Shown here piece after piece: positions 20,290 through 33,139 of a DNA stretch of 64,000 nucleotides (its first letter is position 1; every line of letters begins with the position of its first letter). Source of the DNA: Trileptium ribeirensis (lineage: Eukaryota > Nematoda > Enoplea > Enoplida > Thoracostomopsidae); contig JASANE010026782.1 in the NCBI GenBank assembly GCA_030248225.1, positions 1 through 64,000 on the forward strand. The letters run 5' to 3'. The notes beneath the pieces were generated by a model. It was not told the DNA's origin. It worked only from the letters and a program-made list of their open reading frames with translations, and searched no databases. A program made the translations under genes and the position numbers.

Positions 20290-23265
20290 CATGTTCGAAC
20301 CTTCGTTTAGTTCACATACCTTTTGATGATTGCTAATTTTTCTCAGACTGATTTTACTTGCAGACCACTTCATGATGCTGCACGCAACTTGTCAGCACCT
20401 TCTAGTATTGTATTGCTTTATATATTTATGTATATAAATGTAATAATTTTATTTTCTTTTGGTCCCTGCTCGCTTGCCGTATTTTATACTGTTGTTCCTA
20501 TAAGTAATACTTTTCTGCGGGATATCGAAACAATATTAATGGTTTAGTGTATATCTTTTGTTTAAGAATAGTATTTTGAAATTTCAGGATATTTGTATGT
20601 AGCTATCCAATATTATGAGCGAATAATCTTATATGTTAATTATTATTTTCTTGAATCAATGCTTGAATTTTGTAAAATTCTCCTAGAAACGGAGCAACAA
20701 GTTTGTCACAAGTATTTACACAAATATAGCTGATTCACGTTTTGTAACTTTCAGACTGTTTTCTATTGTCTCATAAGCGATGTCATTACAAAGCGGAGGG
20801 AAAATGTCCCAATAGCACAGTTTCCAGTCTACAAATGTAAGTTATGAATATGGTTACGGACATAAATAAAAACAAATTTGCGAAAAAAATCGCTCATTTG
20901 GCTTTCGTGATTTATTCACGAAATATCTGTTGTTTTCGATCGATTTTATCTTATTTCTGTCTATCTGTATTGTCGTCGATGGTAGGACAGATCCTGCGCT
21001 TTCTGTATACTTGGTTTGTAATGTACAGCATGACTATTTAGCTGGAGCTATCCATTTTTGCTTTGAACAGTCTGGCCATGTGAAATTTTAATACCGAATT
21101 AACCTACTGTGGCTTCGTTCCCAAACTATATTTTATTTTCGTCCTAGTTTGAACCTTTGCATTGTACCTAGTGTGATTGTTGTTCACTTACAAATTTTGA
21201 TATGCAATTAGTAGTAGCGCAATAATTTAGAATTATTAGCAAGCATGGTTTACGATTAGGTGAAATGGCCCATGAGAGTGTACTATTCAGTCTAAGTTGG
21301 TTCGCTTGAGTGTACTTTAACAAGATTCTATTGTGCTTGAACATCGTTCAACTGAGTCTAAGTTCGATTTTAGGATCGCTTATTTCTCGTTGTAAAAAGA
21401 ACTAATAGGCTTACTTGTCTTGTATAGGGCAGATAATGTAACAATTATTAACGAGTTATTAGCTGCAGTCGTTTCTCCCGTCCTCGCTTTTGAAATTGTT
21501 GCAAAATACATAACAGAACACTTTTATACATATTTGGAAGCAATATTTGAAACATTTCTCAGACGATATTATAAAACCAGTCTAATGCAGATTCTATCTT
21601 TCAGTATGCAGTAGCTCGTGCAGTATTTTTTACCGTTCGATCAGCATGTCATAACGGTCAGCAATGGTCAAAATAAATGGTGATATAAAAATGAGATATT
21701 CTACAACCCGTTTTTATAATGAAGCATTTGCGATAGGAATTGCCGTACCGTATTGGTTATATTTTATACCGGCGCTCAATCACAATTTTATTCGCATTAA
21801 TTAATATTCGCAACGATTTGTCAGGATGGGTTCATTCTCAGTGTAAGCCGAAAATCTAATTACCTAATTATTATTTCTTTAAACCATCGATTAACCTGTT
21901 CTCGTACGTATATGAGCGTGAAACTTTGCAAAATACGTTCGTTTGTTGTCAAATGGTTTGCACGAAATATCCTAAGTTTATATTATTTGTTTCTGCAAAG
22001 GCGTACGCAGAATATTAAACCTTGATGTCATATGCTGACCTGCCCTCAAGTTGCTTCTGTTATAACTTTGTTTATTAATGAAGCTTTGCCATTCGTTGTA
22101 GATTATTATTTTATTAAAACATCAAATTTCTCCCTAAATGTCGAAAATTCTGATAATAGTTCACAATAAATTACTTTCTTCGACATTTCGTCTAGTATAT
22201 ATAAACAGGTCGATAGTACTAATGTCTGACCCATTTTTATTGAATTTGGTTTATGTTAATAACGTTAAGAGACGCTTGAGAACTGTTTTCTTGTTTGTTT
22301 TCTTGTTTCCGACGAAACATTATTGATTAAACATATTTATCGATTGGTTTTTTAAAAACAATGCCCCATTGTGTTTTTGATAATATAGAGAATTTATATC
22401 CTAATTTATAATTTGTTAAAAATGAACAATTATAGCAATAAACACAAATTTTGGTTGCATATTTGTGTTTTTGATTTATTTGGTTTTGTACAATAATCCG
22501 AAAGATTCCGAAAAACTTTAGACAACATGTTACTTGGCGAACCGAATACTGACGAAAGCGGTAGATAGTAGCAATAGAAGAGAAAAAGTATTTTCCCCAC
22601 GATGTTGCTGCATGTGTTGCTTCGCCAGTATTTAGCCTTTATTTTATTTGAATGTAATCTTAATAAAACTGTGATTTCTGTCTGTATTATCTTTTATCTG
22701 CTTTAGAGTAATTTACTGTTCAAATGCAGTGAAAATACATATTTGGTTCTTTGCAGTTGCCGTTATGGGTAGAAATATAAGCAAATTCTTCGCAGAAAAT
22801 TCGTAAATAGCAAATTAACAGCTGTTCATTTTTCGAGATAACTTCACAAAAGAATTACTGTCAGTTCTGGCTGCACAAATTGACTGTCGCCCTACGAGCG
22901 AACAAAAAAACAAACTGAAATTCATAAATAAAATTTTATTCTCCCAAGAACAAGTTGCGGCCAAGTAACGAGCGAACTGCAGCCAATTGTTGCTAGGACT
23001 ATACCTGTAGTTGATGAAAATTTGGGAATACAGCAAAAAACAGAGCTGCATTGATTACATACATACATTCGTTTTACAAGAGGCCATAGCGTTATCTTTC
23101 CAGTTACCGATTTCAACAAGTTTTCCAAATATTTCATGTCGCAATGTTACGTCAGCTTATGTCGAACTGTTGCTATTTCTAATATCTCGCTTTCGATGTT
23201 GAAACATGGTTTTATTTTTAAGTTATCATTTTGTGTAATCATGTGCAACATGCTGCATTAATTTG
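20290..23265. other. AT-rich DNA without recognised genes
   Basis: About 3 kb with many stops on both strands. Short open frames (for example 21420-21614, 22138-22326) show no motifs or splice support. Hairpin-family words (GCAAATTCTTCGCAGAAAA) occur near 22780. Confidence 0.4.
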
Positions 23266-23269
23266 TACA

Positions 23270-23950
23270 TAGAGCCCTAAAACTTCTGGTTTCCTGGAAT
23301 CATTGAAAAAATTAAAACCTCGTGATCCTACCTCCACCTAAAACAATTGACAACGCATCAAGTATTTATGCTGGTCTCTAGGTAACCAAACCATCCTATG
23401 CAACGCCCCAAAAACCTATATATAGACCATTTTTGGTACCCTTGACGCAATACATAACCAAACTACTGTAGACAGACTATATTTTGAACGTCAGGTTCAT
23501 TGATCGTAAATACATTAAAAAACCTTTGGAAAGACACGCAGTATTCGTTCTGGTCGTTATATAGCTAAGTCATTGTATTCAACATACCGAAAAACCTCTA
23601 TATAGACTATTCTTGATGCCAAGTACCAAACTACTGAAGCCTTGTTATCTTCTGGAAATCGAGTTCATTGACAGTAAACCCAATGAAAACGTCTGAAAAC
23701 GCATGAAGTTTTCGTACTGGACTCTAGATACCAAGCCATCGTATTCAGCCTACTGAAAAACCTATATAGACAATTCTTGCAATACGTAACATATAACATC
23801 TGAAGACAGATAACATTCTTAAAATCGGGCTCATTGACTCTAAAGTCAATGAAATCCATGAAAAGAGACATGAAATTTGCACGCTGGACTCTAGATAACC
23901 AAATCAATGTATTTAGCGTTCAGAAAAGCCTATTAATAGACCTCTCTTGG
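23270..23950. repeat. Satellite-like tandem array, about four units
   Basis: Unit starts can be set at CTGG(T/A)C..TA near 23370, 23551, 23718 and 23884, spacing about 166-181 nt. Shared words are AAAAACCT(C)TATATAGAC, CATTGA(T/C)..GTAAA and ATGTATT/GTATTCA. Units are diverged, so the array is old. Confidence 0.7.
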
Positions 23951-25300
23951 CGTCCTAAATTTATAATTTCGCATAGTATTCCACCGAATTTGGCTTAACG
24001 ATACAACATAAAATTTCTTATTTTAAACATTTATGAAATCACTGTAAAACCCTTTGAGTCAAACTTTTAATTACCGCCGTGAAATTTCTGCAAAACAGCA
24101 AGTTCTTGAAAAACATAACTCTGAGAACTTGGACATAGGGAATCCAGCAATTTTATTATTGTGGAACTGGATTTAAGAAAGTGGAAATTTGTAGTTTGTA
24201 TATAATTTGATAAATGGAGAATTAAGAAAATAAGAAATTTATTCATCGTGGAAGCCGAAATTCAGTAATATTGCTAACTTATAATAATGTGATTTTGTTT
24301 GATTGTATGTGAAGACATGTAGGACCATGTATCTAAAAACAGACCGGAAATGCTCCATTTGATATAACAGAAAAATCAAACTTCATCTAAATTTGGTAAC
24401 CATTAAAATATTTTTTATTATTCCAAGTTGCAGCAACCAAAAGAGTCATAATTCTGAGGCTTAATGATCGACGTTTTCGACAGAATCATAAGTTGACCGT
24501 TGTGTAACTTACCTAATGTGAACTTTGTCGATGTAACTCTAATAAAATACTAATATAAAATGGTGAAGTGTTAGCAATTTTTGCTGTGATCCACATTAGA
24601 AATTGACCGACCACTTTGGAAACACAGTGATCTACTTCATGCGCAAGCTTTTAAAGTGGACCGGGATTGGCGCAGCATTTGCCAATATCTAACGATAACG
24701 TAGATCTACAAACCTACTGATTTGCACATTTGTTACAACACCACTCAAGAACATGTGCACAAAACTTGGGACAAAATCGGTTGATGGAAAAGCTGTGTTG
24801 AACTCGACACCACATTTTTCAAAAATCTAAGTGATTTGCTTTTGGCTCATGGACTATATATTCCTGCAAAACTGCAGGCTAAAAATGTCATAAACTTGAC
24901 AGGTGCTCGTGCTGCATTTTATTGTGAATTTAGAACATTCATCGCGAATTTTGGTTTACCAGCATCTGAGTTTGCACTGCGTCTTTGCCGCAATGCCGAG
25001 CATACAGCGAAGAAGGCAAAAGTCGCTGTTCTGTTATTTTGCATACTGTGCAGAGGAATGTGATTCTATTTCTGAATCATATCGGGTGACGCACCGTCAC
25101 AGGTGTGACCCCAATTGGATCATTGGCCTAGATCTACCACAAATTGAAACGGGACGAGCGACGCGAGTGGAGTTTCCACTAACAGCGATAGGGGGAAATA
25201 TCGTGAATTTTGTTTCTATCGGTGTAACTTATATGTAACTCATCTTCGGATGGTTGATTTTCACAAAATTTTTTGTTCGAGAGCAAAAGTGATATATACA
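23951..25300. other. AT-rich DNA with two unrecognised open frames
   Basis: 24836-25063 (75 codons, with SEFALRLCRNAEHTAKKAK) and the overlapping 24903-25238 (111 codons) are open but match no family I know. Nearby text such as GACGAGCGACGCGAGTGGAG is GC-richer, which suggests repeat-derived DNA. I do not call a gene. Confidence 0.35.
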
Positions 25301-25304
25301 CGGA

Positions 25305-25520
25305 GGGGGCAACTGTTGTGGTCTATGTATATATAGGTTTTTGGGTACGCTGAATACGATCGCTTGGGTGCAGCACGACTGTTTAATACACTTTCTCGAT
25401 GAACACAATTTCTAGAACATGGTCTGTTTTCAGTTGTTTGGTTACCTATTGCGTGCAGGGCAACAATGATCTACGTGTAGGTTTTTCGTGCGCTAAATAC
25501 GATTGTTTGATTGCCTGAGA
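25305..25520 (-). repeat. Inverted copies of the 23.3-kb satellite unit
   Basis: ATATATAGGTTTTTGGGTACGC..GAATACGAT (from 25330) and GTAGGTTTTTCGTGCGC..AATACGATTG (from 25478) are the reverse complement of the AAAAACCTATATA../ATCGTATTCAG unit at 23.3-23.95 kb, about 1.4 kb away. Confidence 0.6.
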
Positions 25521-26694
25521 ACAGCAAGAACTTTGCTCGCCTCTTCCGCAGTTTGGCATAAATTTTGGGTCGATGAAGTTTATCTGGATCGTGTAGTGTG
25601 TTCTCACTTGGCTGTCTCGTACACAAAATGTGGATTTTCTTGTTTTACTGTTGTACTTTGTAAGTTAAAATTGTCGAAGCAAAGTTTGACAATGCGGTGA
25701 GAGGCAATAAGTATCGAGCATTTGTGCTTTGAAAATCTCGGGTACACAAAGGCTAGCCAATTTGGATGCATCACAGCTTATATTGATCTCGGCGTCAGCA
25801 TTCCATAGTTGGTTGTAATACAATATTGTGATTATTCGATGGTGTGCATTCATTATGATGCACTCGGGTATTTATTTGTTTCCCGCAATCAATATTCATG
25901 GGATGTCTCGATGCCAGCGTATCTCATCATAAATGAAATAGTTAATATTTATTTTTAATAATATATGAAATGCAACGCTGGCATCGTAATATTCTAATCG
26001 CAGAGTAATAATTAACTGAAGATGTGTGTAGCTTAAAACTCAGCCTGAAACTAGGTTTAGGCTGCGCATGGCATTTTGTGGAAAGTAATTGTAACAATGA
26101 TTGATGCTTTGTAATCTGTTATATATGCTTATAATTTCAGTGACGTTGCTGTCCAATAACTCGCTGATTGTCGTGATTTAGGTACATTACGCGATTGATG
26201 CGCTAACATATTTATTGTTCAAGGTAGTCGCATTTCTTCTGTTTGTTTTATCAACCTCAAATACAGTTAATTGTGCTTATATTGAATGCGCTTAATAATA
26301 CGTTGTTACAGTGAAATGTTTGTTTGGTTCTGGTTACATTATGTATTAGGTGGTGGACATCGTAAAAATGCCATTATAGTGCATTTTTTGACTCGTCTCA
26401 AGCGATTTCATTATAAACTCATTTTAATCTATTAACATGTACATATACGTGATTGTTCGAACCAGTGCGTTTAGCCTCTAACTTGATTTATTCGTGACGT
26501 GATTTACCTTAGTTCGCTTGCAAATCTGTTTTATTAAGACTCGTCCGTGTACCTTAATTAACCTATTTCAGTATTTCAGTCTCAGATTTCGGTGTCCATT
26601 TTTTCGATAAATCAACTATTCGTCAGAAACCGCGACTAACTTCCTACGTAAATATGTACAACAATCTGCGTACAACAATTATATGTATGCATGG
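25521..26694. other. AT-rich DNA, nothing recognised
   Basis: Stops in all frames; no motif, element terminus or splice-supported exon was found. Confidence 0.35.
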
Positions 26695-28843
26695 CAGAAT
26701 AACCGAAAATCGTGTTCTGGTTGTGGTTCCGGCAAAAGGGAAAATCATACCGGAACCGGAATTCCGGTTTCAAAATTTTGTTTAAAATTTGGCACATTTT
26801 TTGCTTCATCTACGGTCCAAACGTGTTTTCTATACAACCAAAGCAAAGAAACGATTAACTCAGCAAATTGTCCTTTGAAACGTAAGATATATAATTGCGA
26901 TTGGGATTTTTCAGTTCGACCCTGCAGAAGTTTGTTAGCAAAACAATGCCAAGTCGATGATTGTAGCAGCTGCTTTACCCATTCAGAAATCTGCGGTGTA
27001 TGTTAGAAGTCAGCCGGTTCAATTTGATATGCAAAAAAGTATGGATTATTTAGGAGTACTTTGCTGCAAGATTGACTAATATAAATTGCGTCAAGCACTA
27101 GCCCATACGCTTGTGAGCTTTGTAAATCGGTCTACGTTGGAGTAAAATTACATATCAGCAACGCAGCCAGATGCGTTCTTGGTAATTAACTGTAGTTATT
27201 GACGCTGTGCGAACAGTATTGCAGTTTATCTCATTTTAGCATTCTGATCATAAAATCATCATCAGCATCTAGCTGGCGGGACTGGTTGCCCAACGCTAGT
27301 CTGAACAATGTCTGACCACTGATAAGAAAATTACAATATACCTTCTTTTTTATACCTCTTTGGTGGTCGGGGGGTGTAAATCTTTTATTTACGTTCAAAA
27401 CCACTCAAAAATTTTAGAAGCAACACTCAACTGTCTTTTTCACATCATCCACTCTACATTGTTTCATCCAAAAATAATGTAGTCGGGGGAGTAAATTTTT
27501 TATTCACGTTCAAAACCACGCAAAAATTCTAGAAGCAACACTCAATCTTTTTCACATCATGCACTCTACATTATTTTATCCAAAAAATAATATGGTACAT
27601 TCATACCAAACGTCAGTGTACATGCCTGGTAACGTGGTCTGGGGGTAAAATTCAAAATTAAAAAATAATTTTGTGTCATATGTGGCCGAAATACAGTGCC
27701 ACAATGTAATGTGAGCTCTAAACACTCGAAATTTCATCGAAATACCGTCACGTGGCCGGTTTTTCGAAATTTTGTTGGTGGTCGGTGGGTCGATCCCTGA
27801 GGTCAACAGGTCGGCCGTGAGATAGAGCTCAGGTCGTCTCACCATTCTCTTTCTCAGTGGAATGAACCATAACAGACAAATTAATAGAGTTGTACTCCCT
27901 CCACCATCCCCCAAATTAGCAATCGTCGGGGGGGGGGGTAACCAAATGTGTTAAAATCGATCTTTTAACTCTGGTGCCGGAGTAAGTAACAAGAAGCTTC
28001 TGTTGATAATGTATCAATATAGCTACTGAAAGAGGTGTATGATTTGCATAACGGAAACTGATTTGAACATGAAACGCTCGCATTTTTGGTTTTTTCTTAT
28101 TGTGTTTATCTTTTGTGCTTTGCATTCATGATTCGCTACGGCAGTTCAGTATAGTGAAAATTTTGCTCGCTAAATATGGGTTAATATTTTTTCAAAAGGT
28201 ACCCAGAGGATAGGTATGATCTATGAATAAGTGATCTATTAAAGATCGTGCATAACTAACGAGTAATGACCAAAAATGAATTTGGTCGGAGGGGTGGGCT
28301 GGGTAAAAATGGGGTTCATTCCATGTCCGCCGCTCCCAGTCTCCAGGATTGGTGTAGATTTGAAATTTATCTAACTGAAAACGTAGTGTAGACCTGACTA
28401 ATTCTGCACAAAAAAGAATTAATGTCATAATTTCTAACATCGAGCCACACCATTACCCGGAAAAAACAGGTCGTAAAATTAGTCAATACGGTTTTTGTCA
28501 CTTTGGGACCTATGTGGATGTCCAGCCCCTTATGGCGGGGGTGAGGTCAAAAAATTTTGTTGCTTAAAATAGCTAAGTAATGAGGCTTCCTAGCGTAAAT
28601 AACATTTTTGCCAGGTTCCTGCCCATTTCTGTGCTACAGACCAAAATATCCACTTTACCCCCCCCTCCGACCAGAAGGACATCGTAGCGTGAAATGACCC
28701 AATACATCTTAAATCCACAGTACCTCCATTTCTTCCTTCTGTTTTACTATAAGTTTCGAAGATCAAGCTCCAGTTCCGGTTTAAATAGACGGTTCCGGTT
28801 GCTGGTTCCGATTCAGGTAAATTACGGTTCCGGTTCTTCCCTA
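26695..28843 (+). mobile_element. hAT-like element, expanded copy
   Basis: The left end CAGAATAACCGAAAATCGTG and the right end (inverse AGGGAAGAACCGGAACCG) match the ends of the 1161-bp copy at 62600-63760. Flanks ATGCATGG and ATGCGTGA agree at 6 of 8 positions, consistent with a decayed 8-bp target duplication. 26695 to about 27345 aligns with the copy at 52063 onward; 28710-28843 aligns with the opposite end. The roughly 1.35 kb in between is not shared with the shorter copies and includes a tandem duplication and G-rich stretches. No transposase is seen. Confidence 0.7.
27365..27593. repeat. Tandem duplication of about 115 bp
   Basis: GTCGGGGG..GTAAAT, ACGTTCAAAACCAC, AGAAGCAACACTCAA, TTTTTCACATCAT and CACTCTACATT recur in the same order from 27365 and from 27482. 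It lies inside the expanded hAT-like copy. Confidence 0.85.
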
Positions 28844-28860
28844 ATGCGTGAACAATGATT

Positions 28861-29172
28861 CTTAAGGCGTGTTCACACGCTCAAACATTTTGCTCAAATT
28901 GTGAACTCAAAATTTAAATACATTTTGATCAAAATTTGACGGTGATTTTTAAATGAAAATTGCGATATTTCAAAATTAGAGCTCAAACTTTTTCATGTAA
29001 TACATCTTGTTCATGATTAGCTACAGGAATATTCATGAAAAGTTTGAACAGCGTTCACACGTTCAAACTTGCAAAAAATTAAAAAGGGTGCTTTCAAATT
29101 TTGATCAAAATTTGAGCTCAAATTTTGATAACAGTTTGAGCGAAAGGTTTGAGCGTGTGAACATGCCTTTAG
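28861..29172. mobile_element. 312-bp MITE with long terminal inverted repeats
   Basis: The left end CTTAAGGCGTGTTCACACGC continues into TCAAACATTTTGCTCAAA. The inverted right end CTAAAGGCATGTTCACACGC continues into TCAAACCTTTCGCTCAAA. Internally there are palindromes such as CAAATTTTGATCAAAATTTG. There is no coding capacity. It starts nine bases after the target duplication of the hAT-like copy. Confidence 0.75.
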
Positions 29173-32100
29173 TCAAACTTCGAATAGTGTTGGAACAATT
29201 AAATTTTTCAAAACTTCGTCAAACATTTGTACCGTAACACAACAAAATTTGGAAATATCGAACGAACAACCGTCATACCTGGCGGCCAAACCTAATATTA
29301 ATAAAATGGTCGGTTTGTTAGCGTTATTTGTTCATGTAGAGACTGTATTAGAATTAGTTCAAATAATGGGATTGCTACGAATTTGTTGTCTGAACAATAA
29401 TTTTAGGAGAAGTGTGCTAAAATGGTATTGTCTTGCTACAGCACTGCCGGAATAGCATATATAGTGGCCGTATACCGCGCGTTTTGTGTTCATATGTCAC
29501 TATGACCAGATTTCCTCGTAAGCGATCGCACGCAAACGTGTACTTTAAAGATTAACAATAATATTATGAATAGATTATTATTTTCAACTATATGAATAAG
29601 GCAAGATTATGACAATTCCTAGCACTCTAATGTAATCTCATGTTTGCTGACGGATGAGTTTTGGGTCCTCGCGCTCATTTCTGGTTGTGGTTCTTTAAAC
29701 CACGTGGACGACTTTGTTTTTGGGGGGAGGACGGCTTATGTCCACGCAGTTTTGAGGGAGTCGAAAGAACAACTGTGATTGGTTATATGGGGATAGGCCC
29801 GATCACGCCTGCGTCATCACATACTTAGAGTCCTGGGAATTGTAGTGTTTTTTCCTTAATGCACTCTTGATAAGACGAATTTTGTTGTAGCTAACGTGTG
29901 GTCGAAAAACATTTTATCTTTTAGGACTTTCATTATTTCAGATTATAGAAAACCACAATACTTTATCAATGTTTTTATTGAGTCTGTTAAATTTTAATAC
30001 TTCCTTACCGAACATGGTATTGTAGCCTAATTTTATTATATTAATTTAAGGGAATACGTATGGGACGAAACAAGTTACTAAATATGATGTTTTCGAAACT
30101 TCGCACGATACGTTAAATCTTGCGGCGTTGTATAATCTAGTCACGAGTTGCATCGGTTGACGATGGCATATTGTGGTAAATTCAACAACAATTTTGAGCC
30201 AAAGATGATTGTTTACATATTATGTAGTTTGCTCAAGCGAAATGCCAAAGTATGAACTCCTGAATGAAGTGAACAATTTTTGCTTCAGTGTTGGTATGAT
30301 ACTGTGGTGAGTTTTCGTTATATTTAGAAAAATAAGCTCATCGAGTTCGCTATTGCTAATCATCCAACAATATTTGTTATACCGTAGTTAGCATAGGCAC
30401 AATCAAGCAAATATTTTTCGCTCAGTCGCATATTGTCGCTATTTGCAATGTTCAATATAAATGTATTCTAGTCACAGCCAGGAAATACAAAATATATCTT
30501 TCCCGAACCGTTCGCAAAAAATTAACAGCCGATTAATTACTTTGTGAAAATATTCAAGAACGGTTAGCTGTTATTTACATCGGTAACTAATTTTCTGCGA
30601 ACGAGCTGCTCACTCGAGATTTGAATCTATTTACATTAATAATTATATTTTTAGAAAAAATTTAGTTCAAGTGAGTCGCGAGCGACAGTCATTTTGATGC
30701 GTACTGTACTTGCTGTAAAATTTAGGCCAATTTTAAATGTGATCTTCTGGTCAATATTTTCATGTGGTTTCTCAACAGTACTCAACATATACAGTTAAGA
30801 TCAGATCTATTTGCGAAGGTTTGCGAAAAATTTAAAATTTACACCTGTTCAATTCCTATTATTGAACTGTTCGCGAATTTTTCGAGAACTATTTGCGAAT
30901 GTTTTACTTTTGTTTCTGACCGTAACTGTGTCTGTTTGCAGTTTATATAAGAACATAATGTTATTCATATATATTATATATAGCAATAATTTTGGGTAAT
31001 TTGATGCAAACTCAACATAATATACAATACCTTGATTTATTACACAATACACAATGTACTTTTGACTATTATTTACTGTCGTTTGCCTCTTACATTTAGT
31101 TAGCTTGCTTATAAAGGTGGTTAATTTATATCATGTAAGGCCTAAGTTACGGATATCCGAAAAACTCATGACACTACAAACTAACTTATATTCGGAAATT
31201 TGCTTTAGATCATGCTTGCTTGTACAGTCATGCTTTTCTGAGGGCTCTTGTTTAAATTGCAATTATTAATTGATCTTGGGATAGTTTGCAGCTCGTGTGT
31301 ACACGGATCACATGGAAATAACATGTTCATTTAGCAGCTTTTCTTCTATTAATTGCTACACTCCTGTGTGGATGCAAGAGTGACAAGGAATATACAGAAT
31401 GCGTCAAACATATACTACCTATCTGGAGTGGAATTGTATTTTCGGTGACTTAATTACAGCCCAAAAAACCAGGTCGATTAGTGCCTAGCTATGCCTTATA
31501 TTGCTAAGCGATAGAATTTATTTATAGACAGATAATGTGAAAAGTAGTACAGCTATGTATATATAACAGGGCTGTTCCTTTTACTTTTTTGGTAAAAATA
31601 CAAGTGAAGCCAAATATATTTTTGTCACAGATATTGGAGATATTACAAGTCGCGATATTTCAAATTTTTTTCCAATATTTTATTAAATTTTGAGGTTAAA
31701 TCTTTTCAAAACGCTCTCTTTATTCTTTGGTTTTTTCAAAAATTGTACTGTTCAAAATTTGGTCATTTATAACCGTGAGTGTTCATTTTTATGGATGACT
31801 GGTATATTTTACAACTAGTTATGACCGCTTTGATATGCGTTTATACGTAGCCAAACTAGCATATATTACATAGGTATATGTGGGTATATTACGTGCGTAT
31901 TGTGGGTGTATTAGTTAAGCTATAATAACATACATAATGTGTCTGGTGTGCTGATTTATATATACTTTATATAAAATGAAAACTCAGTCAAATTAACACA
32001 TCACATGATGTATTGATATGCAACGAACGATGGTTTTGGTGGGGTTAAATATTTCTGTCTAGTTATATGGTCATTTTTAAAATTTGATGTTCTTTTATAA

Positions 32101-32890
32101 GAAATTGTCAAAAGAACATATTTTTGACCAAAAACCCTGCTTTATTCCTGATTTGGTATGGTAACATGCTACAAAAGTTTGATCAATGGTGACGCTTGTA
32201 AATTACAAAAAAACAATATAATGCGTTTAAATTTTGTGCAAAATGTTGTACGTGTTAGCGCAACTTTACGTCTCTTACACAACTATTCGATGGATTTTGA
32301 AAGTTCTTAAGTTTAGATTTTAGAGATTATAGTTTGCCCCAGCTAATCATTGCAAACTAATATATACCATTTTAATGGTTGTCTAAGAGATTTTTTAGAT
32401 TATAACAGTTTTGTTTTAGACTTTAGTCTTCCTTGGTTTCAAGAGGCAAGAGTCTTTAATAGACAGTTTTGAAAGACTAAAAGCATAAGAGATTTAAATC
32501 TTGCAATGTACGTACAAGAACGTCTTTCAAGCTTTTGTTTTGTAGAACTAATGATTTTTAATATTTTCAATGTTTCCTTTGCGTTAGCGTTATTTTCTCC
32601 GGAATTGTATCATTTTTATCGAGCTCTGCATAATGTATCACAGTGGTGCTTTTCTTCATGTGCATATTTTGTGGTCAGTATTCTGTAGTTAATATTGTTG
32701 ACAGTAATTCGTTACCATCCTGGTTGCTCTTTTAACGTATAGTTTGATATTTTATTTTTTGTTACATTGATGTTACCTGTTGTATTTTTTGGATTTCAAC
32801 CGATTTACGTTTTCAGAATCTCGCTACTATATTTAAGTGCAAAGGTATTATATAATATACATGTAAAAAAGTTTGTCTTTAATTGATTAG
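29173..32890. other. Long AT-rich stretch without genes
   Basis: Only short open frames occur. 30480-30920 contains several TTCGCGAA/TTTGCGAA words related to the hairpin family at 11398. 29700-29830 is slightly GC-richer (CCACGTGGACGACTTTG) and may be an old insertion. No exon is supported. Confidence 0.4.
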
Positions 32891-32894
32891 CGTG

Positions 32895-33130
32895 CTGGCC
32901 ACATATTATATACTAGGTGGATAGGTTTTTCTCGCATCAAAGTGTAGTTGCTGTTATACCTAGGGCCAAGGTTACCTTGAGGAGCCAAAGTATGCTGCAT
33001 GCCATCCCGCTCTTGATATACTAAGCCTAGGGACTGCCGCCCCGAACCCCAACTTTACACTGTGCTTTTTTATAACGATATACGTATTGCCCCTCAGGGT
33101 TACCTGGGCCGTAACTAATAGTGATGTTCT
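32895..33130. repeat. Dispersed repeat shared with 42.7-42.9 kb
   Basis: GCATGCCATCCCGCTCTTGA, then TATACTAAGCCTAGGGACTG and CCGCCCCGAACCCC, match CATGCCACGCCGTTCTCGATATACTAAGC..TTGCCGCCCCAGAACCCC at 42720-42840. The element type is unknown. Confidence 0.55.
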
Positions 33131-33139
33131 GTTCTGTAT

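Noticed and set aside
23270..23950. CRISPR array
   Set aside because: Units are diverged along their whole length without an identical repeat and unique spacers, and the DNA is eukaryotic.
24836..25238. Overlapping 75- and 111-codon frames as a host exon
   Set aside because: The two overlapping frames disagree, no splice sites fit either, and the area looks repeat-derived.
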